Shown one piece after another: positions 19,869 through 29,489 of a DNA stretch of 64,000 nt (position 1 is the first letter of the stretch; the number at the start of each line of letters is the position of its first letter). Position numbers and translations under genes: made by a program. Origin of the DNA: Talinum fruticosum (lineage: Eukaryota > Streptophyta > Magnoliopsida > Caryophyllales > Talinaceae); the NCBI GenBank assembly GCA_021018815.1, contig JAITYX010000138.1:124001-188000 (forward strand). Reading direction: 5' to 3'. Below the pieces are notes generated by a model. It worked only from the letters and a program-made list of their open reading frames with translations, did not search any database and was not told the origin of the DNA.

Positions 19869-20989
19869 CACCACTACAAAAACCACTTTTAAGCGTGGTT
19901 AAAAATGACCTTTAACTATGGTTATCAGCCAGTCGTCTATGTGGCCATCGTTGTAAGTGGGTATCTTTTACTACGGTTCAAAACCATACTAAAGAAGACC
20001 TATGACAATGGTTCTTCTAGAGAACCGTCATCATAGGTGACCTATAATGACCGTTCTTCAAGAGAACTGTTGTCATAGGATGACCTATAACGACGGTTCT
20101 TACTCCAAAACCGTTGTTATAAGTACAATTATTTTTTTAAAAATAAATTATTCGAGGGATAGAGAAGTTTTGGACTCCAAGCTCAAATTGCTCAAAATAT
20201 ACAAATTTTAAGAGTGTAATAGCAAAACACAATCATCAAGAAAATGAACAAAAAAATACTCAAAGAACGGAAACGAGTCCTAGATTCAAACACTAGAGTA
20301 GATTTGAACACTAGGAATACAAACGAAGAAAAGCAATAGAAATAGTCCCGGATTTAAAAATACTACTCATCTATGTTTGTATATTATATATTCCTAATTT
20401 GTCCAATTTCCTGCAAACAACCCCTACTTGAAAAAGAAAGAACTCATGTATCTTTTTGAAAAGAACGATTAGTTTACTTCCAAGGGTTGATGCATGTATT
20501 ATTGGGAAATCAATATAGGCTTCGAAAAACATAATTCAATCTGCGTCTCGGGGTCTGCGGCTACGTAGATAGGTGGCCCTCGTCGGCTCCCACACGAATA
20601 GGAAGGGGGCGAGAGAGGGTCGTAATGGGTGGCGAAGAGAGAGGAGGGGGACGAGATCCGAAGGAGGAGGAGGAGAGGAGAGAGAGTAATAGATCCGATG
20701 TTAGGAGACAAAACCATTTAGGGTTTTAAAGTTAGAAATTGACTTTTTATGATGGTTCATGGGAAAGAACCATAGTAATAGGTATTACTTAAGACTACGG
20801 TTCTTTTAATGAATCGTAGTAATATGTTCACAACCTAACATATGATGATGGTTCATTGAAACAACCGTCGTCATAGATGGTAAACAACGACACTTATTTA
20901 AAAAAATGCTACCGATCCATTTTTTATGAGGGTTTGTCGTTTTAACCATCGTTAAAGACCCATCGTTAAAAGTGGTTCCTGTAGTAGTG
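19869..20989. mobile_element. CA1: non-autonomous CACTA transposon, 1121 bp
   Basis: Left end CACCACTACAAAAACCAC; right end reads CACTACTACAGGAACCAC on the opposite strand, an imperfect terminal inverted repeat with one CACTA-to-CACCA change. Flanked by a perfect 3-bp duplication CTT (19866-19868 and 20990-20992). SV4 at about 48735-48745 preserves the empty site with a single CTT. Internal sequence has no transposase; both subterminal regions hold tandem hairpin units, and a GA-rich block lies at about 20590-20700. The ends match CA2, which makes CA1 a probable deletion derivative of that family. Confidence 0.92.
19999..20123. repeat. CA1 left subterminal tandem hairpins
   Basis: Three consecutive units starting at 19999, 20041 and 20084, the first two 39 bp long. 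Each begins CCTAT and ends ATAGG or similar, with a self-complementary GGTTC...GAACC core, so each unit can fold into a hairpin. Related units occur at the right end (about 20745-20880) and in CA2. They are probably the transposase-binding subterminal repeats typical of CACTA elements. Confidence 0.75.
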
Positions 20990-22323
20990 CTTCTCACTTC
21001 CTCTTAGAAAACCCACTAATTATCTTTATCGTGGTCCTTTTATGAGGAAGACCACTTTTAGGAACCCGATTTAAATAATTTTGGGTTTGGTCCGATTCCG
21101 AGTCTTCTTTCTTGAGAGCTTACTCTGTGTCTCTTTCTTTAGAAATTCTCTCCTTTTATAAATTGGTTGAGAAGACTTTTTTTATAAAAGCTAATATGGG
21201 CTTAGTCCCTTTCCTTTTTGAATGAATGCGACCATGCTCAGCCTTCCTGAACTTAATTGTTCTGGAATCAATTTTGGAACGACTTTTCTAAGAATTCTCT
21301 TCCTCTTCGACATTGTAACCAAGTCCTTCTATTCGAAAAGAGACACACTAAAAACCAATTAATGAATCAAGGTTTTTCGACCTTGAGTAAGCTTTAAAAC
21401 CAAGTCCCGAGAGTCAATGAGCTTTTGTTTCAATTTCTCATTCTCTATTCGGAGACACTCGGGCTCTATCTTATTATCTTGAGTACTAGTCTCAACTACC
21501 TTTAGGTTCCGCCTCGATTTTTCTAAATCATTTTTTAAAGAGTTGTTCTTAGCACTAAAAGACTTTAACTTCTCTTTAACTTTGGTTGAATCAAAATTAT
21601 ACTTCTCCTCAAAAGTAAAAATGTATCTACTTAGATCACGCTTAGAGAATTTGAGAAATTAGTTGATTACCTATTAAGGATATCTTTCGTCGAGTATCGA
21701 TACTTCACTTTTTGACTCGGATCAAGCTTTTAAATATGATAGAGACATGAGACACTTTGACTTATCATCATGAGTGTCATCATCCGCTTCGATTCATCAT
21801 CACTGTAGGTAGCTACCACAACCTTTTTGTCTTTCTGTCTTTCCTTCTCTTTAGACAAGTGTTTTACTATGTGCTCTTTGCTACCACACTAAAAATAGCC
21901 GAGTTCTTCGTTAATGTTAAATTTGAAGAGGATGAGAGTTTACCTTTTCTGTTCTTCTTGTCGAATTCTTGCTTAAGCTTCTTATGCCACTTTTGCATTT
22001 CATCATTTTCATGAATCCTCGTGCTAGAAGTGCTATGGAGTCTTCTTCGAGAATCTAAGGAGTTTAGACTTGGACTTGGTTTTTTAAGGCTTTGAAAGCA
22101 ATGTTTCTTTTAATGCTTACCTCGGATTCTTCTTCCTCTAGATGCAATTCATAGAGGCCATGAGCTTCCGCAATAGCTATCACCTTAGGACCAGAGCTTT
22201 TCTTTGGTAGACTCATAATCTTTCGACAATTTCTTCATGAGTTATTTTTCTTCCAAGAGACTTTAGATTGTTGACAATCTTAGTGAAACGAATGTACATC
22301 TCGGTTCTGTTCTCATCGGCCTC
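20990..22323 (-). pseudogene. gag: SV2 gag, C-terminal part
   Basis: Gag linker and zinc-knuckle region of SV2. The knuckle lies near 21870-21900 and is badly decayed (the second position is a stop, and the first Cys codon reads Tyr). Lys-rich linker sequence precedes it, and the Glu-rich hinge plus the end of the gag core (about 22190-22320) follow towards higher coordinates. No long reading frame survives. sL1 splits gag at 22323/23697. Confidence 0.72.
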
Positions 22324-23696
22324 CGAATACTCGGATCCTAACTATAAGTCATTACGAGTACTACATGAAGACTTCGGTATAAATCCTATCTCTCTTCGGT
22401 TTTGATTTCAAGACATTACGAGTGTTACGGAAACTCTTGTGTAAGATTTCATTATGTTACGATCGACTTAGAAAGCACCTTATTGCATATCTTCTACACT
22501 GATGTTTCGACTCACTCGGACATCACTCTAAACTATCGCATAATCAATTAATTTCTATAACACTTTTATTACGAGTACCGATTGCATATTTCAACGCAAA
22601 GAGAATTACAATATTAATTCCTCATTCTAAAGCAGTTGATTTCCTTGAGAATTATTTGACAAGATCAAGTTGTTATACTCTAATGTTCTCAAGACACGGA
22701 CTACGAATCTAAATCATTCCGAGTAGTACATAAAGACTCAGGTACAAACCTCATCCCTCCTAGGTTTTGATTTTAAATCATTCTAAGTGTTATAGAAACT
22801 CCTGTATAAGTTTTCATTCATTTCTAACCGACTCGGAACATGCATTCTAGTTTATCTTCTCACATTGATGCTTCGAGTCACTTAGACATCAAACCAAGTT
22901 TTGACTTCATATTCTAAGTTCATGTAAATTACGAGTGTTAATTCAACTTTCTAAGTCGACTGTGTTGATTGAATTATGTATGTCTAGATCAAGTATCTTG
23001 TTACTACGATATTCTCTATCTAACTTGATCATTCTCTAGACTAACTTAGATGGAATAAGAGTATAATGAATATTAGACTCGAAATTTCCACTCTTCAAAG
23101 ACTTAGATAATTATGCACTTAATTATCTTAATTAAATTATTATCTATGTCTAATCTTGGACCAAAGTATTTTATACTTTGAGAACCAAAATTGGTTTACT
23201 TTTTTAGGTTATCTAAACAAGGTTATCCTACTTTTGAATTACAAAAGTAACCAGCTTCAAGATGTCAAATCGGCAATAGACAAGGCTTTTTCTACTTCGA
23301 CCAAGGCCCAAGCACTATGTCGGGGTTGTTTGTTTCCAAAATTGGAAATCTTAAACGCTAAGCTCAACGGTGGTTTCCACCTTACTTTTCAAACACCACC
23401 AATGGATTGGGACATCCTAAGGAGTCAAGAGTTGTTGCACAACGTTCACACCTCAACGGATCTTTTTGAGCGACTTAGAAGAACCGTTACAACGGTCACA
23501 GAGCACTCTTTAGCATTATCCGTGGTTTTACGTCCCGGGAGGGTTTCCACATAATTCGTGTTATCACTTTTCTAAGTCTAATCTAGACTCGGAATTTGTT
23601 GTTTAGTTGGTGCTGTTGCAAAAATCGATTAATTTCCTCCATCACCCTATTCACCCCCTTCTAGGGTGACTTACACTCTTCACGAGCAAACCTTCA
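22324..23696 (+). mobile_element. sL1: copia solo LTR in SV2 gag, with internal rearrangements
   Basis: Plus-strand LTR of the SV family without an internal region. It starts CGAATACTCGG (first T changed to C) and ends ACCTTCA at 23696. Target copies are GCCTC (22319-22323) and GCCTT (23697-23701). The upstream part is duplicated in tandem: 22324-22690 and 22691-23030 both match the first about 350 bp of the SV3 LTR. Some 430 bp is missing around 23510, so the TATA region is gone. Formed by LTR-LTR recombination or decay of a full copy. Confidence 0.86.
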
Positions 23697-24124
23697 GCCT
23701 TCATGTTGAACATCTCATACTTATGGAGATACTCGACTTATCGTGGCTTGCTTCATTTGACTAGTACCTTCATAAGTTGGAACCGAGTGTGCCGAGACTT
23801 CTTCGGGAATATCACATGCGAGATAGTCTATTGTATTTTGCAGAGTCAATGGTAGACATCGGTGTGTTCATTGCCTTGAAGTTCTTTCTATATTTTTCAT
23901 ATCTTCACTATTGAACTCGAGACTACACCTTAGCTATCATTCAACTGTCTACTTGTCTTTGTGGGAATATAGTTGCCATTGCAAATGATGTTCTAGATAT
24001 CTTCATCATAATCCTGGATGAAGCACTCCATGATCTTTTTCCAGTGAGTGAAATTTGATCCCTTCAACTTGGGTGATCTAGTGATAGATCTTCCTTCACC
24101 GAACGCTCCATAGTTAAGAGCCAT
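23697..24124 (-). pseudogene. gag: SV2 gag, N-terminal part
   Basis: Gag start at ATG 24124 (MALNYGAFGEGRS on the minus strand), the usual place inside the primer site. The core continues with frame breaks to 23697, where sL1 interrupts it. Matches SV1 1101-700 and SV4 50414-49950. Confidence 0.75.
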
Positions 24125-24168
24125 ATGATCTTTAGACCTTGGATTGCCGGATCCTTTGAGAAGGTTAA

Positions 24169-24180
24169 GCTATGATACCA
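24169..24180 (-). promoter_or_regulatory. SV2 primer-binding site (tRNA-iMet)
   Basis: Minus strand TGGTATCATAGC, two bases from the LTR end at 24183; one substitution from the initiator-Met complement. Confidence 0.78.
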
Positions 24181-24182
24181 AT

Positions 24183-25514
24183 TGAAGGTTTGCTCTCGAG
24201 AGTCCGAATCACCCTAAAGGTGGGTAAATTGGGTGTGAAGGAAACATTATAGAATAAGACATTTTTCTGCAAATGTGTGAGCTAAGAAAAATAGCACTGA
24301 GACTAAAATGAACTCAGAAAAACATAACACGAAAAAATACTTGGAAACACTCCTGGGGAAAAAAAAATCACGGTTAGTGTCAATTCAGAAACCAAGTCAA
24401 ATCCACTATTTTGAATCCACAAAATACAAGGACGGACTCTTACAAAATTTCTCCTTTGGACAATTCAATACAAATTTTTCGAGGCACGAAGTTCCCTTAT
24501 CTGTCTCAATACTTTCTAACCGAGATACTCTACAACTAGGGACAACTAAGCGAGTTAACCCTTATAGCTCGGTCAAGGGATATTACAAAGAATTCAAGTA
24601 AGTAAGAGTAACTACAAGACCTTTTGTTTTCAATTAAGAAGTTAAGAAAAACTTACATACGAGTTGACGAGCTAGAAAAGATTCGAGAGTAATATTTGAG
24701 TTATGATCAACAATCATTCGTCAATCTTCAAGTCTTGTAGGACGACTTCTATTTATACTCAACAAGGTAGATTAACTGTTGTGACTAATTCCGAACTGGG
24801 AAGCATCACTAGCCATTGTAATGGATACTCGAATCCCTTAAAAAGGAGTTGTTGTAGATATGAACGTTATGCTTTGGTCCTTGGCTCAAAACATGGTCCA
24901 ACCCACTAGTTGTGACTGAAATTTGGGGTTGAAATAGCTGTTAGACTCAAAGTTGAAGTTTACCGGATTTGGAAATAAACAACCACGACACGGTGTCTAG
25001 GCCTGTCCTAAAACAGGTGACTTTTACTGTCTGCTAGTGCTTAACGATTAAAAGCCGATTGCTTTTGCTTTTCAAAATGAGATTAAAATACTTTAATCAA
25101 CCTGCAAAAGCAAATCAAAATGGTACTCAAAGCATAACAATACGTTGGTCCAAGTTCAGGCAAGGATAGAAAGTAGTTCAAATATAAAGAACTTAAGTAT
25201 CCTTAACTCTGAAAAATGGAATTTTCTGAATCTAATATTCCATAGTCTTTAATTCTATTTTGTATCTGTCTTTTGAGATAGATGAAAAATTAAAATTGTG
25301 TAGACACATTTCATTTAAGGTGAACTTACTTAGGCGCGACAATTGTTTGAGTTGCATCTAAGTAGGGCGAGAAAACCATAGATAAATAATTTATTCAAGA
25401 GATGTTTTCTAAGTGGGCCGGACAGTAATGAAAACTTGAAAATGAGCTTCATAGAATGTGAGAATGACTTGTATTCAGAACCATAGAGAGATAAAGAGTT
25501 ATACCGAGTCTTCA
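24183..25514 (-). repeat. SV2 5' LTR (1332 bp)
   Basis: Starts TGAAGG at 24183 and ends GTCTTCA at 25514, followed by the target copy AACAT. Minus-strand TATAAATA at 24750-24757. Pairs with the 3' LTR at 2574-4017. Confidence 0.88.
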
Positions 25515-26869
25515 AACATGAATTTTGTTTTCTTTTTAAACATAGTCATAGCATATCTTAGATTCATATTATCATATCTCTTTCAAAAAGACACACATTC
25601 ACATCTTAAATGAACAAGTTCGTCATGGCTTATATAATAACAACACGCAAGAATTTTGTTTCAAAATTATTCCTTTAAGTGCACATAGTCCATTTATAGT
25701 TTTCTTTAATGGTTCATGCTATAATCACCAAATCAGCCAATAAGTCGAAACATATAATCGGTCCATATTAGCATAAATTGAGCAATTTTCCCAGAAATTC
25801 ATAACTTGGAACCTATTCATCCAAAATTCCTGAAACTTTACGATAAATTACCGTGTAATATATAGAAGTTACGAGTATACTTTTCTTACTTTTTTATGAA
25901 TCTAGTAATTCGCAGAAATTCAAACGAGTGTAGAAAAACATCTTATAATTTGAAAGTAGCAACTATAGTCAATAATCATTATTCTCTTTAACAAGATTAA
26001 AATATATCTCATGCTCATCAATCATACATATGCATCCAATTAATCAAACAAATTATAATATAAAATTAAAGTCGGTTTCTAATTTAGTGAAATTAAGTTT
26101 CTAATTCTTTAGTTTAGTCTAGATTATTATTTCCATCCATTATTTCATTTTAATTATCTTTCCCTAATCCTTTATAGTTAACAAGACAATATAAGAATTA
26201 CTCATTTTAAGTTAGCCAATAGGTCGCTTTCATCTTTCTTTACTTTATTAATCTACCAAGCAAAAGCCTCGACTCTTTCTTTCGTTAATCTACCAAGCAA
26301 AAACCTCCAAACTCTACCTTTCCTTGGTCTACCAAGCAAAATGCCTCCAAAGTCTCCTTTTCCTTCTCTCTATTTTTGTTATGTCTCTTCTTGGTGCTTT
26401 TAGAAAGCAAAATCAACTCATATTTATAGAAATTTTAAACCAATGAAATTATAATGCTTATCAAATTAATTGTAAAACTATGGGCTAAAATCATGTGCAT
26501 TTTATTTTTATATAAATAAAAAAAACTATTCGCTAAACAAAAGAATAGTTTGAAAAATCCATGTGCAATCTAAAAGAATTAGCTCATATTAAATTTTATT
26601 TTGCTTAATTATTAAGTATACATTTGACTTGACTTGACTTTACCTGACTTTGACTTTGCCTTGACCAATTTTATGTGACTAGGTAATTTACTAAACATAA
26701 TGTCGCTAATTTTAATGCATGTGAATTAATCCAATGAACACAAAATTCTAATTCTTCTCCAAAGTATTAAGGTGAACAAAAAATATTATACAACTGATTA
26801 AATTACATATTCAAGTCAAATATTCATAAGCAAGTCAATTATCATTAGCGAAAATCTCGGGATATTACA
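25515..26869 (-). repeat. Probable Ty3/gypsy-like LTR fragment
   Basis: Very AT-rich, no coding. At its right end the minus strand begins TGTAATATCCCGAG, a start typical of plant gypsy LTRs. A minus-strand TATAAATA lies near 26415-26422. The other end is not visible: SV2 was inserted into this sequence, so it should continue in the 31-bp spacer at 2543-2573 and beyond SV1. No pair or target duplication can be shown, so the call is tentative. Confidence 0.45.
26252..26360. repeat. Short tandem repeat, about 40-bp unit, three copies
   Basis: Three diverged copies of a unit containing TCTACCAAGCAAAA followed by CCTC, starting near 26252, 26289 and 26330, inside the AT-rich LTR-like segment. Confidence 0.6.
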
Positions 26870-27592
26870 TAAGCCACCCTTTCCGACCATGTAATGTTAG
26901 ACTCCTTTGGAGTGAGTGTACAAGGTAAAATTTCTTCAAAGTATAAGGGAGCCCCTTCAACTCAAACACGGCTATGAAAGAATAAATCTTGTGCCATGAA
27001 TTGGGAACTAGTAGAGCAAGAGCCAACTTATACTCATTAACATTTTCACTATCAAAGAGTGGAGGGGAAGCTAACATCTCCAAGGCCTCCTTGGAGATGG
27101 ATGAGACCCCGGGAGTGGGGGTTTTCGTTGTATCACACCTAGAAAGAATTATTACCTCATACTTAGCAGGGAACACAAATGCATTATGATACCACTTTAT
27201 TGACCCATATCGTACCAATGGAGCCGGAAATGAGAGACAGAGTCGTTCTCGGGATCGGATCAAAGAAATGTATTGTTAACTACAACATCTCCCTTGGTCA
27301 CTTATGGAGCCAAACAATTAGGGGTTTCCCCTCCCTAGTACTACTATTGTTAAAAGAAGAAAAAGAATGCTCATGACCTAAAAACTTATCTTCGAAGTAC
27401 CCATCTGTTCACAACACTTGCTAATAGACTTGATCCTAGTGGTCCGCATATACCTAGACATGGCGTAGTATTTTCCACCTTGCACATGACAATAAGCTAT
27501 GTTGATCTCCCAAGGGGACAAAAACGGGGCGACAAGGGTTACCATAAGTAGGCATCGATGACTTCTCACAACCCAAATCAGAATTCTCTAGA
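26865..27592 (-). pseudogene. Unidentified gag-like coding remnant, left part
   Basis: A 132-codon frame (27263-26865, minus) reads, in pieces, GSIKWYHNAFVFPAKYEVII, LALALLVPNSWHKIYSFIAV and LKGLPYTLKKFYLVHSL, then GRKGW. The PNSW...F..K..P.TL..FY layout recalls the 'putative gypsy-type transposon' domain of plants, but I cannot confirm it. The frame ends where the LTR-like sequence begins (26869). More decayed coding lies up to 27592, where CA2 is inserted; it resumes at 34997. Probably a transposon gag, possibly a host gene fragment. Confidence 0.4.
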
Positions 27593-27960
27593 CACTACTA
27601 CGGGAACCACTTTTAACTACGGTTTCGAAAGGCCTTTAACAACGTTTATCCGAAGTCTGTGTATATGATCGTAATTGTAGATGGTCATCTTTTACTACGA
27701 CTCAAAACCATAGTGAAAGACCACATATTATTACGGTTTATTTGAACAACCGTAGTAATAGAGAACCTATTACCATTGTTTTGGATAAACAAGCATAGTA
27801 ATAGGTTAAAATATTACTACGGTTGTTAGTTAAAACTCGTAGTCATAAATCTAACCCCAAATCCCCCTCTTTTGGCCAAAATTTTAGGCCCAAACCTATT
27901 TCTACGGTTTTTAACTAAAAGCCGTAGCAATAGGTCTGAACTTTTTATTTAATTTTTTTG
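27593..27960. repeat. CA2 left terminal and subterminal repeats
   Basis: The terminal repeat is followed by hairpin units, e.g. 27735-27765 (ATTACGGTT...AACCGTAGTAAT), 27767-27806 (CCTATTACC...GTAATAGG) and about 27897-27933 (CCTATTTCTACGG...CCGTAGCAATAGG). Same unit design as in CA1. Confidence 0.72.
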
Positions 27961-29489
27961 TTTTCTCTTACCCCGTACAATTATTATACAAACAGAATAC
28001 ACAACACATCACCAACAGACTGAATTATTTCATAAACAAAATTTTACACATTTTACAACTACAAAAGTTCCATGTTTCACAACTTTCGGAAAGAATATAT
28101 TACAATGTGAGTTATAATACAAAGAGTAGACCAACGAGAAAATCTGAGTAGTACATTCCTTTGTCATTGTCCCATATTTACACAAAGTGATGGTTTTTAC
28201 TCGATTTAGTTCTATGATTGTCTTTATGATAATATTGCTTGCTTGGACTTGTTACAGCAGTAGCCTAGACAACATATACAACATCATATTTGTTGTCCAT
28301 GCTACCTCTGCACGAACTCCAAGCAATATAGTCATAAAGACAAGCACGTAACTCAATCTATACCAAGTGATCTATACAAAAGGTTTAAAGACAAAGGGAT
28401 GGATCTTTTTGGCAGAGAAACTGAAACCATTTATATCAAAAACTTCCAAGACCAACAGATAAATCTTTTGGCATAAATATAAATCATTTATACCAAAACG
28501 TTTCAAGACGAAGAGCTGAACTTTTTGGCATAGATACTAAAAAGAAGTACACTAGTAGGAGATCTCACCAGCATTCTCTATTTCCTTTGTCATTGTCCCA
28601 TGTCTTGAATACCGGATTGATCAGAAAAATGAATAATTTTGCTGCTTTACGCCTTTCCATTGGACAACTTATTCCTTTTGATCCGCATCGAACAATGATA
28701 CGAGGAATGTGTTAAGGTCATAAATACAAAAAAATAAGCATGACTTATTGGAAATACTAAAAAGCAAGCATGGTCCTATATTTACCCAAAGTGGTGCTTG
28801 TCTTATGACTATATTGCTTGCTTCAAGTTCTTGCTACGGTAGCTTGGACAACATATACATAAAACACTTGAGTCGATTTTATACCAAAAAATTCTAAGTT
28901 GAGAAGCGGGAGTGAAAATAGTGAAAGACAAGCATATAAATCAGTTGTTTACCTGAAAAAGCTTTCTCCCCTTCCAATGGACAACTTAGCCCTTTTGATC
29001 CGCATTGAACAATGATCTATTGCAGGAGAGTCTTATGGTGAGAAATATTGAAAAATGAAGTCCTACTTACTAGAGACAAGAAAAATATGGATATCGATCA
29101 ATAAAATTGTTATACAATAAAGTTCTTACCAAGTTAATATAATTACATGGTTTATGTCCTTCTTTCCCCTCATTTGGACTTATCTTCAATATATATGCCC
29201 TCCCGATGCTCAACCCTTAAATATAATTTTTTCAAAATTTGCATCCTCTTTCACAACAGGAATTACGAAGGGGAAGGGTGGGTTCTCCTCAATAAACTTA
29301 CACACATCTTAACCATCCCCACCAAAAATGTGCCTCTTCCCTTAAAGAATAATACACTTATCATTGGTTAGGTCGTTAATATAGAACACTTGTCTTGCTT
29401 GGGATTCCATAACAAATTAATCCTCATCGGGCCTTTCTCTTATGAGATCGACTATTTTGAATCTCATCTCATCAATTTGGTCATCCTTG
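27961..29489. other. CA2 noncoding stretch downstream of the transposase
   Basis: No coding recognised. It contains a tandem repeat (28380-28545) and two dispersed pairs of imperfect repeats: 28140-28340 against 28730-28880 (TATTGCTTGCTT...GACAACATATACA) and 28650-28705 against 28967-29025 (CCTTTTGATCCGCAT-GAACAATGAT). Likely intron or 3' region. Confidence 0.5.
28380..28545. repeat. Tandem repeat in CA2, about 58-62-bp unit, 2.7 copies
   Basis: Units start near 28380, 28442 and 28499. Each holds AAGAC-AA--G followed by CTTTTTGGCA and, in the first two, ATTTATA-CAAAA. Confidence 0.65.

Larger units (their letters stand above)
2574..25514 (-). mobile_element. SV2: Sirevirus-like copia element carrying three later insertions
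   Basis: Minus-strand element with both LTRs (3' LTR 2574-4017, 5' LTR 24183-25514). The flanking 5-bp target copies are GACAT at 2569-2573 and AACAT at 25515-25519, one mismatch. Inside are SV3 (7013-17863, TSD CTAGA), CACTA CA1 (19869-20989, TSD CTT) and solo LTR sL1 (22324-23696, TSD GCCTC/GCCTT). With these removed the element is about 9.6 kb and has gag, protease, integrase, a gutted RT, RNase H and ORF3. All coding parts are broken. The host element must predate its three passengers. Confidence 0.88.

Noticed and set aside
20499..20717. 72-codon frame in CA1
   Set aside because: Falls in the GA-rich block of a non-autonomous CACTA; low complexity, no transposase similarity.
23156..23554. 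132-codon open frame (and homologues near 7563, 16947, 60547)
   Set aside because: Part of the LTR U3/R sequence; frames differ between LTR copies and end at different points, so not a gene.
24308..24601. 97-codon open frame at 24308-24601
   Set aside because: Lies wholly in the SV2 5' LTR; homologous LTR segments elsewhere do not keep the frame.
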